A stretch of 43,049 nucleotides of DNA from Butyrivibrio sp. (GTDB taxonomy: Bacteria > Bacillota > Clostridia > Lachnospirales > Lachnospiraceae): positions 1-43,049 of the forward strand of contig JAILBM010000062.1 of assembly GCA_024680925.1 (NCBI GenBank), read 5' to 3'. Below are positions 8,805 through 16,876 of the stretch, one piece after another. Within the stretch, counting starts at the first letter, position 1. The number at the start of each line of letters is the position of its first letter. The position numbers were made by a program, and so were the translations under genes. The notes beneath the pieces were generated by a model, which was not told the DNA's origin, did not search any database, and worked only from the letters and a program-made list of their open reading frames with translations.

Positions 8805-10196
8805 ATGGTAGAAGATGTATTTAAGAGAGTTCCTGTTCGTGAACAGGATCCAAAGGTGCGAGCTACAAACTTTGAAGAAGTTTGTCTTGGATATAACAGA
8901 GAAGAAGCAATTGATGAGGCAACAAGATGCCTTAACTGCTCTAATCCACAGTGCGTTAAGGGTTGTCCTGTATCTATAAATATTCCCGGATTTATTCAGG
9001 CTGTTAAAAATGATGATATTGCAACAGCTTATAAGATCATTGGTGAATCTTCAGCACTTCCTGCTGTATGTGGACGTGTTTGCCCACAGGAAAGCCAGTG
9101 TGAAGGTAAATGTGTTCGTGGATTTAAAGGAGATTCAGTATCTATCGGTAAGCTTGAAAGATATGTTGCTGACTCTGCAAAGGCTATGGGACTTAAGCCT
9201 GAAACTGCCAAGGAAAAGAAAGGCAAGAAGGTTGCTGTTATCGGTTCAGGTCCTTCAGGACTTACATGTGCAGGCGATCTTGCCAAGATGGGTTACGATG
9301 TAACTATCTTTGAAGCTCTTCATGAGGCAGGTGGTGTTCTTGTATACGGTATTCCTGAATTCCGTCTTCCTAAGGATGCTGTTGTTAAAAAAGAGATTGA
9401 AAATGTAAAGGCTCTTGGTGTTAAGATTGAAACTGACGTTGTTATCGGTAAATCAACAACAATAGATGAGCTCCTTGAAGAGGAAGGCTTTGATGCAGTA
9501 TTTGTAGGATCAGGTGCCGGACTTCCTAAGTTCATGAATATTCCAGGTGAGCAGGCTCTTGGTGTATTCTCTGCCAATGAGTTCCTTACAAGAAGTAATC
9601 TGATGAAGGCCTTTAATGAAAATTCAACAACACCTATCATGAGACCTAAAAAGTGCGTAGTAGTAGGTGGCGGTAACGTTGCTATGGATGCAGCAAGAAC
9701 AGCTTTAAGACTTGGGGCTGAGGTTCATGTAGTATACAGAAGAAGTGAAGAAGAGCTTCCTGCTCGTAAGGAAGAAGTCGGACATGCTAAGGAAGAAGGA
9801 ATCATATTTGATCTTCTTACAAATCCTGTAGAAATTCTTGAGAATGAAGACGGATGGGTTAAGGGTATTAAATGTATTCGTATGGAGCTTGGTGAGCCTG
9901 ATGCTTCCGGAAGAAGAAGCCCTGTTCCTGTAGAAGGTTCAGAGTTTGAGATAGAGTGTGATGCAGTAATCATGTCTCTTGGAACTTCTCCTAATCCGCT
10001 AATTTCTTCTACAACTAAGGGTCTTGAGATCAACAAGAGAAAATGTATCGTAGCTGAGGAAGAAAACGGACAGACATCTAAGGCAGGTGTATTTGCCGGT
10101 GGTGATGCTGTTACAGGTGCTGCAACAGTTATTCTTGCCATGGGTGCAGGTAAGGCAGCTGCTAAGGGTATTGATGAATATCTTTCTAACAAATAA
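8805..10196 (+). CDS. nfnB: NADH-dependent ferredoxin:NADP+ oxidoreductase, subunit B (glutamate synthase small-chain family)
   Basis: NfnB carries the bifurcating FAD and two [4Fe-4S] clusters. The N-terminal region has the CLNCSNPQCVKGC motif and a second Cys set, CGRVCPQESQCEGKC. The first dinucleotide fold reads VIGSGPSGLTCAGDL and the second VVGGGNVAMDAARTA, and the C-terminal GDAVTGAATVILAMGAGK closes the FAD site. At 463 residues it matches NfnB and GltD-like proteins. The start is the ATG at 8805 with GGGAG (8794-8798) ahead; an in-frame TTG at 8784 has no ribosome site. No large glutamate synthase subunit is nearby, and nfnA lies directly upstream, so Nfn is favoured over GltD. The gene ends 23 bases before a strong terminator. 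Confidence 0.92.
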   Translation: MVEDVFKRVPVREQDPKVRATNFEEVCLGYNREEAIDEATRCLNCSNPQCVKGCPVSINIPGFIQAVKNDDIATAYKIIGESSALPAVCGRVCPQESQCEGKCVRGFKGDSVSIGKLERYVADSAKAMGLKPETAKEKKGKKVAVIGSGPSGLTCAGDLAKMGYDVTIFEALHEAGGVLVYGIPEFRLPKDAVVKKEIENVKALGVKIETDVVIGKSTTIDELLEEEGFDAVFVGSGAGLPKFMNIPGEQALGVFSANEFLTRSNLMKAFNENSTTPIMRPKKCVVVGGGNVAMDAARTALRLGAEVHVVYRRSEEELPARKEEVGHAKEEGIIFDLLTNPVEILENEDGWVKGIKCIRMELGEPDASGRRSPVPVEGSEFEIECDAVIMSLGTSPNPLISSTTKGLEINKRKCIVAEEENGQTSKAGVFAGGDAVTGAATVILAMGAGKAAAKGIDEYLSNK

Positions 10197-10219
10197 TTAA
10201 TTTTAACTTAAGAATAAAT

Positions 10220-10259
10220 GACAGTCATTGCATTTGCTTGTAATGACTGTCTTTTTTTT
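10220..10259 (+). terminator. Rho-independent terminator of nfnAB
   Basis: GACAGTCATT (10220-10229) pairs with AATGACTGTC (10242-10251) and is followed by eight T residues. It closes the nfnA-nfnB transcript. Confidence 0.93.
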
Positions 10260-10267
10260 AGTATAAT
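10238..10267 (+). promoter_or_regulatory. Promoter for the MORN-repeat gene
   Basis: TTGTAA (10238-10243), 18 bases, then a consensus TATAAT (10262-10267). The -35 box lies inside the right arm of the nfnAB terminator. Transcription would start near 10274, about 26 bases before the ATG at 10300, which has GGGGAG upstream. Confidence 0.55.
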
Positions 10268-10299
10268 TAAAAAAGTTAATTAAACGAAAAGGGGAGAAT

Positions 10300-11325
10300 A
10301 TGAAATCAACCGAAAAGTTAAAAATGGCTATTACAGTAGCCGTTGCAGCATTAATATTATTAATTCTTGTAATCATGCTTATCTGGGACAATAAAAAGTC
10401 CGATTCTGATGGCGATATATCGGCAGTCTTAGTGTCTGATATAGCTTCCTATTCAAGTAGTGCCACTTCAAACGATAAATCAAATCAATCTTCAAGCTCA
10501 AGCACAGAGACTGAAATTGATAAAGAAAGTGCATCATCTGCTTCTTCGAAAGCCTCAACAGAAACAGAAAAACAGACACAGTCTAAAACTGTCTCCGGAA
10601 ACTCTTTTTATCCTGAGACTTCGGCTGTCCTAAAGAATGTATATAAAAACGTTTCCTATGATATAAATTCACAACTTTCTGAACTTTTGTATTACTTCAA
10701 TGAAGGAAACTCGGAAGCAATAGAGGATCTGGTGGGACTGGAGCGTTTTGAGGCAATGTCTTATTCCTTATCCGGCACTACAAACTTTTATTATCTTGGT
10801 GAAACAAATGAATCTGGTGTTCCAAATGGCAAAGGAGTTGCTGTTTATGCGGATAATCAGTACTACTATGGCGACTGGGTAAATGGTCTAAGAAGTGGCG
10901 AAGGAGGATGGTATCAATATTATCCTGAATATAATACCTACGTTGTAACTTGTCATCAGTATGTAGGTGAATGGTCAGGAGATTATCCAAACGGCCAGGG
11001 ACAAGAGCATTTTGATTACAATGCAGAGCTTATGGATGAGGCATCCTTTTATGTTCAGAATGTTATCGGTAATTTCTCTGAAGGATATTATGACGGAGAA
11101 ATATATCTGATAAATGTTTATAAAGACGGAAATACCAAGGAATGGTATGGCAATCTTGTAAAAGGCAAATTTGTGGCCTACGGAGAAGCAAATAAAAAAG
11201 GCCAGCTTCCTGTTTTGCAGGCAAGGCTTAATGAGGAAGAGTACTTTTGGATGGAATCTTCACTTATTGAAGAAAATGGTATAGATAATATTATATACAA
11301 TGGTTCCATGTTAGTAGTAAAATAG
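10300..11325 (+). CDS. Membrane-anchored MORN-repeat protein
   Basis: The 341-residue protein has one N-terminal membrane helix (about 8-27), a Ser/Thr/Lys-rich linker to about residue 100 and an extracytoplasmic domain. Three or four MORN-type units are visible: YLGETNESGVPNGKG, YYGDWVNGLRSGEG, YVGEWSGDYPNGQGQ and, less clearly, WYGNLVKGKFVAYG. MORN repeats form beta hairpins that bind partners or lipid; no enzymatic domain is seen. The start has GGGGAG at 10291-10296. It has its own promoter and sits between a terminator and the rlmH-phoH-ybeY run, possibly joined to the latter since I see no terminator after it. The precise role is unknown. Confidence 0.8.
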   Translation: MKSTEKLKMAITVAVAALILLILVIMLIWDNKKSDSDGDISAVLVSDIASYSSSATSNDKSNQSSSSSTETEIDKESASSASSKASTETEKQTQSKTVSGNSFYPETSAVLKNVYKNVSYDINSQLSELLYYFNEGNSEAIEDLVGLERFEAMSYSLSGTTNFYYLGETNESGVPNGKGVAVYADNQYYYGDWVNGLRSGEGGWYQYYPEYNTYVVTCHQYVGEWSGDYPNGQGQEHFDYNAELMDEASFYVQNVIGNFSEGYYDGEIYLINVYKDGNTKEWYGNLVKGKFVAYGEANKKGQLPVLQARLNEEEYFWMESSLIEENGIDNIIYNGSMLVVK

Positions 11326-11377
11326 AATATAGGTTTTAACTGCGTAAAATATATAATTAATCTTCGGAGGATTATTT

Positions 11378-12019
11378 ATGTCATATCAAAGTAATGCTGA
11401 ACGTGCCCAGGATAACCATTCATCAGGAGCAATGCTTGTTATAGTAGGAATTATAGGTGTGATACTTGATATTATAATATTCACCTTAAATCCCTTTAAT
11501 GTTCCCGAGTTTAACAGATTCTTATCCTGTGGTGTAATGCTGGCACTTTTTATACTTTTTATTGTAATGGGTGTTTTATCTTTAAAGACATATAAGATTC
11601 TTATAAAGAAGGTGGCAGAGGAAAGTAATCTCAAGGAAGAACTTTCCAAATGGTGTGACCAAAATCTTTCAAAAGAAAAGATAGATGTGGCCATTTATGA
11701 ACAGGAGCATATTAACGAGGGTGTTACAGATTCACAGGAGCTTACTGTTACAGAGGATTTTGCCAAAACACTGGTAAAAGAGACTTCAGAAGAGGTTGAA
11801 GTTGCCGGTGATCTTTCTACAGCTGAAGATGCAAACAGTGAATTGTCTACTGATACAGCAGTTGACAGCATTGATGAAGCACTATATTTTGCAAGAACAG
11901 AAGCAATTAAAAAGATTATTAATCAGAACTTTATAAATCTTGATGAGGAAGTTCTTGACAGCTTTATTGATGAATTTTATTCAAAGATTTATGAAAATCA
12001 GGAGATACAGAAGGATTGA
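11378..12019 (+). CDS. Two-TM membrane protein of unknown function, coupled to rlmH
   Basis: I do not recognise the family. The 213-residue protein has two membrane helices (about 18-39 and 48-67), then a cytoplasmic part that is acidic and rich in Glu, Asp, Ser and Thr from about 95 to 165, ending in an amphipathic helical segment (ALYFARTEAIKKIINQNFI onward). GGAGG at 11366-11370 supports the ATG. Its stop codon overlaps the TTG start of rlmH by four bases, so the two are translationally coupled. A helper for a membrane-linked RNA or ribosome process would fit the neighbourhood, but this is only a guess by position. Confidence 0.75.
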   Translation: MSYQSNAERAQDNHSSGAMLVIVGIIGVILDIIIFTLNPFNVPEFNRFLSCGVMLALFILFIVMGVLSLKTYKILIKKVAEESNLKEELSKWCDQNLSKEKIDVAIYEQEHINEGVTDSQELTVTEDFAKTLVKETSEEVEVAGDLSTAEDANSELSTDTAVDSIDEALYFARTEAIKKIINQNFINLDEEVLDSFIDEFYSKIYENQEIQKD

Positions 12020-12498
12020 GTACCATATCAATACTTTGCGTAGGAAAAATTAAAGAGAAATACTGGAATGATGCAATCGCAGAATACAGTAAAAGGCTTT
12101 CCAGATATTGCAAGCTCAAAATAGTTGAGGTTCAGGATGAAAAAACTCCTGATAATGCACCACCTGCCATAGAAGAGCAGATAAAGCAAAAAGAAGCGGA
12201 AAGAATCATTAAAAACATTGATGATCACGGATATCTTTGCGCACTTGCCATTGATGGTAAGAAATTTGATTCTGTAGGCTTTTCGGATTTTATTCAGGAT
12301 AAGGGTTTAAAAGGATATAATCATATTCAGTTTGTGATAGGAGGCTCTCTTGGACTTCATAAAAGCATTCTGGACAGGGCTGACAGTCATATAAGTTTTT
12401 CGGATATGACATTTCCTCATCAGATGATGAGAGTAATATTATTGGAACAGATTTACAGGGGATATAAAATAAATAGTGGGGAACCGTATCATAAATGA
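12016..12498 (+). CDS. rlmH: 23S rRNA (pseudouridine-1915-N3)-methyltransferase
   Basis: RlmH is a SPOUT methyltransferase that modifies pseudouridine 1915 in helix 69 of 23S rRNA within the 70S ribosome. The 160 residues show the family start (ISILCVGKIKEKYW), the AdoMet-binding knot FVIGGSLGLH and the C-terminal FPHQMMRVILLEQIYRGYKI with YHK at the end. The start is a TTG at 12016: no ATG exists in the right place, the product then begins MSTISILCVGK as expected, and GGAGA (12001-12005) lies 10 bases upstream. The start overlaps the previous stop (TTGA) and the stop overlaps phoH (ATGA). Confidence 0.95.
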   Translation: MSTISILCVGKIKEKYWNDAIAEYSKRLSRYCKLKIVEVQDEKTPDNAPPAIEEQIKQKEAERIIKNIDDHGYLCALAIDGKKFDSVGFSDFIQDKGLKGYNHIQFVIGGSLGLHKSILDRADSHISFSDMTFPHQMMRVILLEQIYRGYKINSGEPYHK

Positions 12499-13526
12499 GT
12501 GACATAACAGAAATAACTTTAACGCTTCCAATGGAAGCGCTTCAAAACATATTTGGCGGTAATGACAGCCATATTAAGAAAATTGAAGAAAATTTTCATG
12601 TAGACATTATCGACAGGGGAGGAGTTCTTCATATTATCGGAGATGCTCAAAATGCCGCAAAGGCTTCAGATATCATAAGGGAGCTTTCTACACTTTCACT
12701 TCGCGGCAGTCAGATAGAAGCACAAAATGTTGATTATGCAATTTCCCTAAAAAATGACAAGAAAAATAAAAATACCAAGGATGATGTTCTGGTCACCATC
12801 GATCAGGATATTATTTGTCATACCATAAGTGGCAAGCCTATTAAACCTAAGACTCTGGGGCAGAAAAAATATGTAGATGCCATAAGAAACAATATGATTG
12901 TTTTTGGACTTGGCCCTGCAGGTACAGGAAAAACCTATCTTGCTATGGCAATGGCTATTACAGCATTTCAGAGAGAAGAGGTAAGTAGGATAATCCTTAC
13001 CAGACCTGCTATAGAAGCCGGGGAAAAACTTGGCTTTTTACCCGGAGATCTTCAGAGTAAAGTAGATCCTTATCTTAGACCATTATATGATGCTTTGTAT
13101 CAGATCATGGGTACGGATAACTTCCTTAAAAATATGGAAAAGGGTCTTATAGAAGTGGCACCTCTTGCTTATATGAGAGGACGTACTTTGGATAATGCAT
13201 TTATTATACTGGATGAAGCTCAGAATACCACACCTGCTCAGATGAAGATGTTTTTAACAAGAATTGGTTTTGGTTCAAAGGTAATTGTTACCGGTGATGC
13301 TACCCAAAAAGATCTTGCACCGGATGTCAAATCCGGTCTTGATGTGGCTTCTTCTGTTCTTAAAAATATTGATGACATAGCCTTTTGCAACCTTACAAGT
13401 CAGGATGTTGTAAGACATCCTCTTGTCCAGAAGATAGTTAAGGCTTATGAAGAATATGAAAATAAAGAAGCAAGCCGCAAAAAAAGAAAGAATAATACTA
13501 AATCGGAGCGTCGAGGGGTAAAATGA
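12495..13526 (+). CDS. phoH: PhoH family ATPase
   Basis: PhoH-like proteins are RNA-linked NTPases usually encoded beside ybeY, as here. The 343-residue protein has an N-terminal KH-like region (about 1-80), a linker, then a RecA-type ATPase with Walker A GPAGTGKT (140-147) and Walker B FIILDEAQN (Asp240, Glu241). The segment LTRPAIEAGEKLGFLPGDL and the VTGDATQKDLA motif are diagnostic. The C-terminal 25 residues are strongly basic, which suits RNA binding. It overlaps both neighbours by ATGA, so translation is coupled through rlmH, phoH and the PgpH-like gene. Confidence 0.95.
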   Translation: MSDITEITLTLPMEALQNIFGGNDSHIKKIEENFHVDIIDRGGVLHIIGDAQNAAKASDIIRELSTLSLRGSQIEAQNVDYAISLKNDKKNKNTKDDVLVTIDQDIICHTISGKPIKPKTLGQKKYVDAIRNNMIVFGLGPAGTGKTYLAMAMAITAFQREEVSRIILTRPAIEAGEKLGFLPGDLQSKVDPYLRPLYDALYQIMGTDNFLKNMEKGLIEVAPLAYMRGRTLDNAFIILDEAQNTTPAQMKMFLTRIGFGSKVIVTGDATQKDLAPDVKSGLDVASSVLKNIDDIAFCNLTSQDVVRHPLVQKIVKAYEEYENKEASRKKRKNNTKSERRGVK

Positions 13527-14728
13527 CCGAGAAACTTGCATCTATAAAAAATAATGTTTTGTATATTGTGATTTTTGCATCCACAGTTTTATTAGCTGCA
13601 CTTTCATCATTTTTTTATGGCAAAGAACCGGAAGAAATCATAAGAATAGTTGTTGTAATGACTCTTTGTGCAGGAATACTGGTTTTCCTGCTGATAGATA
13701 ATACTGTTTCCGATGGCTTTAAAGGGGACAACAAAGATAAGCAATGGAGGTTTTGTGCTTCATACCTTGGTACACTGATTTTAGCTGTGTCTGTGCCGCT
13801 TATTTCAAATCAGGCATGGCCGTACATGGCTATGATGGTGCTTTTGGCACTTTTTTCAAACGGCTTTATTGGAATTGTAAGTGGTTCATTTCTGATTTTA
13901 CTTTCTGTTTTGCTGGAAGAAAGCGGAAGTTATACGGAATTTTTTATTTATTTTATTTCCGGTTGCCTTGCAATTGTTTTACTGGATCACCTTCAGGATA
14001 CCCAGGATGTTGGCTTTCCCATATTTATAGCTCTTTTGATGCAGTTTGTACTGTTTGTTGCCTTTGATATTCTGTTTCAGAATAAGACTTTTACTGTTAT
14101 TTCTCTGATAGTACCTATAGTCTGTACCTTTATTGATGCAATTATATTATTTATAACTCTTGGTGCTTACAGCTTGTACATTATAAGAGGCAGCACCGAT
14201 ATGTATATGGATATAAATGATACTGAATTTTCTTTGCTTGTTGAAATTAAAGAAAAGGATAAGGACGAGTATTATAAAGCTATTCACACAGCATACCTTA
14301 CCGAGAGAGCTGCTATTGTTCTTGGACTTAATAACAGACCTGCAAAAACCTGTGCTTATTACAAGAGAGTAGGTGTTTTGTGCGACAGTAACAAATGGGA
14401 AGATGTGGAACATTATTTTATAGAAAATAACTTTCCGGAAGAAACCTTGCCTTATTTAAAAGAGTTTTTTGATGAACAGTCCATTAATGGATTTGTAAGA
14501 CGTGAAACCACTGTTGTAGATATTTGTGAAGAACTTGTAATTTCAATTATGTATCTTATAAGAAAAAACAATAATCCTGTAATTGATTATGATGCTCTTA
14601 TAGATAAGATTATTGACAATATGCTTGATAAGAAACTGTTTAATCGCAGCAGTATTTCCTTTAGTGATTTGGAAAAACTCAGAAAGCTGCTTAAGAAAGA
14701 GAAGTTATATTATGATTTTTTACGTTGA
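13523..14728 (+). CDS. Degenerate PgpH/YqfF-like 7TM protein, HD site lost
   Basis: The gene sits where firmicutes usually encode PgpH (7TM-HD c-di-AMP phosphodiesterase), between phoH and ybeY. The 401 residues give about seven membrane segments between 11 and 220 and then a soluble tail. The segment 259-284 aligns without gaps to the HD region of PgpH as I know it: LTERAAIVLGLN, then AYYKRVG where the family has AYYHDIG. Thus the metal-binding His-Asp is Lys281-Arg282, and the position of the first metal His is Lys252; the family's IENQ survives as FIENN near 299-303. The large extracellular domain between TM1 and TM2 is absent. I infer an inactive relative, possibly a sensor or scaffold. 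Start overlaps phoH (ATGA) with GAGGGG upstream. Confidence 0.8.
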   Translation: MTEKLASIKNNVLYIVIFASTVLLAALSSFFYGKEPEEIIRIVVVMTLCAGILVFLLIDNTVSDGFKGDNKDKQWRFCASYLGTLILAVSVPLISNQAWPYMAMMVLLALFSNGFIGIVSGSFLILLSVLLEESGSYTEFFIYFISGCLAIVLLDHLQDTQDVGFPIFIALLMQFVLFVAFDILFQNKTFTVISLIVPIVCTFIDAIILFITLGAYSLYIIRGSTDMYMDINDTEFSLLVEIKEKDKDEYYKAIHTAYLTERAAIVLGLNNRPAKTCAYYKRVGVLCDSNKWEDVEHYFIENNFPEETLPYLKEFFDEQSINGFVRRETTVVDICEELVISIMYLIRKNNNPVIDYDALIDKIIDNMLDKKLFNRSSISFSDLEKLRKLLKKEKLYYDFLR

Positions 14729-15215
14729 AAACGAAGTTGATGCCAAATTTGATTTTGATATTGAGGAAGTGGCAAAATCTGTATGCAGTGCCGTTCTTGA
14801 TGAAGAAAAGTGTCCTTTTGATGTGGAGATAAATCTTATTATTACAGATGATGAAGGCATTCATGAAATGAACAGAGAGTTCAGGGATATTGACAGGCCT
14901 ACAGATGTGCTTTCTTTTCCCAATATAGAATACGAAGAACCGGGAGTATTTCCAACTGAAGGAGACGATCAGTGGAACGACTGTATGGATTTAGATACCG
15001 GGGTAATAATGTTTGGTGACATTGTCATTAATGAAAAGCGCGTACGGGAGCAGGCTACGGAATATGGTCACAGTGAGAAGAGAGAATTCGCTTTTCTTGT
15101 AGCTCACAGTATGCTTCACCTTTGTGGTTATGATCATATGGAAGAGGATGAGGCAAAGGTGATGGAGGACAAACAGAACATTATTTTAAATGGTTTGGGA
15201 ATTACCAGAGATTGA
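14712..15215 (+). CDS. ybeY: Endoribonuclease YbeY
   Basis: YbeY is a zinc endoribonuclease or rRNA maturation factor that acts on the 3' end of 16S rRNA and in ribosome quality control. The metal site HSMLHLCGYDH gives His132, His136 and His142 in the family spacing. The DRPTDVLSFP motif (61-70) and FGDIVIN (101-107) are also typical. At 167 residues it has the normal length. The start at 14712 lies 17 bases inside the preceding gene and has only a weak GAGAAG ribosome site, so it relies on coupling. An acidic insertion of about 20 residues (about 74-96) lies between the two motifs. In many relatives dgkA and era follow; here a flippase does. Confidence 0.95.
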   Translation: MIFYVENEVDAKFDFDIEEVAKSVCSAVLDEEKCPFDVEINLIITDDEGIHEMNREFRDIDRPTDVLSFPNIEYEEPGVFPTEGDDQWNDCMDLDTGVIMFGDIVINEKRVREQATEYGHSEKREFAFLVAHSMLHLCGYDHMEEDEAKVMEDKQNIILNGLGITRD

Positions 15216-15235
15216 CAAAAAGTGGGGAGTTTATT

Positions 15236-16876
15236 ATGAGTAATACACCAGATAAGGAAAAAATCAGATTAAGACCGGATATGCTCACCAAGGGGGAATT
15301 TATTGCTGCGGCAATTTTAGTTGCAGTACTTGTTCCGGTTACTCGCATGGCAGGGTCTATGTGCGCCGGTTATCTTAGTGTACCTCTTATTTTATATTTT
15401 TTCTCCTGTGGTATATTTTTGGTTTCTTTTGAAAGATCTGTCTGCAAAATGGTAAAGTTCAGAATAAAAAGAGATCAATATCAAAATGCACTTTCTCTTT
15501 TTAAGAAATCTCTTTTAATAGCTTTTATCATTGATCTTGTTTTGTGTGTTATATTGGCTTCGGTAGCCTACGTTCTGATGGATAAGTTTTTTTATATGGA
15601 ACGGGGCTATATTATTTTATGGCTGGTACTTCCGGCTATATTATGTGTAAGTGTTCAGGGCTGTATCAGAGGATATCTCCATGGAATGGGTTATACTATT
15701 CAGAATTTTGTCAGTATGCTTATAATGAGTATCAGTTCTCTTATAATTTCTGTGGTTCTTTCCTTTGTGGCAAATTCCTATGGCGAGAAGGTAAATGCGC
15801 TTTTGCACGTAGACTATGTATCAAGATTTTATACAGCTTGTGTATGCATGATAGGCTTTTCAATCGGTGCATTCTTAAGCCTTTTGTATATTGTCTCCAT
15901 TTACGGCACTAAAAAAAGAGAAATTGCAATTTTTGTAAAAACTGGCGCTACCAGATATCTGGAATCTAAAAATGAGGTTCTGGAATATCTTATGAATTCG
16001 GTTCCTATTATGCTTATTATGTGTCTGGTGGGACTTGTTAATATCAGATTATACCTTTATACCACTGAAAGCGGAGAATTTAACAGCATATACATTTCTG
16101 AGCTGGGTGTACTTATAGGAATGGTTATGCCTGTGGTTCTTATCACCGTTTTTGTCATGCTCATTCCTTATGTAAAAAAGTGGTATCAGATAGAGGCCGC
16201 CATGAAAAAGGGTAAAAAGGAGATTGCCTCTGTTTTATATAGTCAGCTTAGCCACAGTATGGTAAGGGCTTTTGCACCTGTTACATTTTTTGTTATGTTT
16301 ATGTCAGATATTTTACAGGAAGTAATTTATGGTAAAACTCTTGGTGAAGAACCTGGACTTTTATCTTTTTCTGCGGTACTTATTATTATTACGGGAATAT
16401 TCATATTCCTTCAATGGTTTGTGATAAGACTTGAAAATACAAGGCTTTTAATGATAGGACTTATAATTTTTGCGGTGGTAAATATTATAGCTTCCCTGTT
16501 CTTTATGCTGGTATTACACAGAGGTCTTCATGCTATTGTTTTATCATTTATTATTTCAATGCTTGTATTTGACATTGTTTTTTATAAGCTTATCGGAGCA
16601 TTGCTTGGTTATGGAGTAGGGGATTTTGCAAGACCTGTGATTGCTTTGGCATCAGGCCTTGTGGCTGCAATTGTGGCATTTTTGTGTAAAATCGCCCTTA
16701 GATATGTAATTGGTGAGATTCTGACTCTGGCAGCATGTATTGTGGTTTCTTATGTGATATATATTTTGATCCTAACCCTGCTTCATGGTGTAGACAGGCA
16801 TAGTTTAATGAAACTTCCTTTGGGTAAATTTTTTATTAAAATGATGGATGCAAATTCAAGGAGATATAGTGAATAA
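15236..16876 (+). CDS. MATE/MVF-like polysaccharide or lipid flippase
   Basis: This is a 546-residue integral membrane protein with about 12-14 hydrophobic helices and short loops, the build of the MOP flippase superfamily (SpoVB, Wzx or MurJ-like). The RFYTACVCMIGFSIGAF segment and paired six-helix halves fit, but I see no residue that separates lipid II, O-unit or spore-type members. The start is the ATG at 15236 with GGGGAG (15224-15229); an in-frame TTG at 15212 lies before that site. It overlaps the next gene by eight bases. A role in moving a lipid-linked envelope precursor is inferred. Confidence 0.75.
   Translation: MSNTPDKEKIRLRPDMLTKGEFIAAAILVAVLVPVTRMAGSMCAGYLSVPLILYFFSCGIFLVSFERSVCKMVKFRIKRDQYQNALSLFKKSLLIAFIIDLVLCVILASVAYVLMDKFFYMERGYIILWLVLPAILCVSVQGCIRGYLHGMGYTIQNFVSMLIMSISSLIISVVLSFVANSYGEKVNALLHVDYVSRFYTACVCMIGFSIGAFLSLLYIVSIYGTKKREIAIFVKTGATRYLESKNEVLEYLMNSVPIMLIMCLVGLVNIRLYLYTTESGEFNSIYISELGVLIGMVMPVVLITVFVMLIPYVKKWYQIEAAMKKGKKEIASVLYSQLSHSMVRAFAPVTFFVMFMSDILQEVIYGKTLGEEPGLLSFSAVLIIITGIFIFLQWFVIRLENTRLLMIGLIIFAVVNIIASLFFMLVLHRGLHAIVLSFIISMLVFDIVFYKLIGALLGYGVGDFARPVIALASGLVAAIVAFLCKIALRYVIGEILTLAACIVVSYVIYILILTLLHGVDRHSLMKLPLGKFFIKMMDANSRRYSE

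Noticed and set aside
9725-10192. Open frame of 155 codons antisense to nfnB
   Set aside because: Low-complexity Ser/Pro/Ala content, no ribosome site, and complete overlap with a conserved gene.
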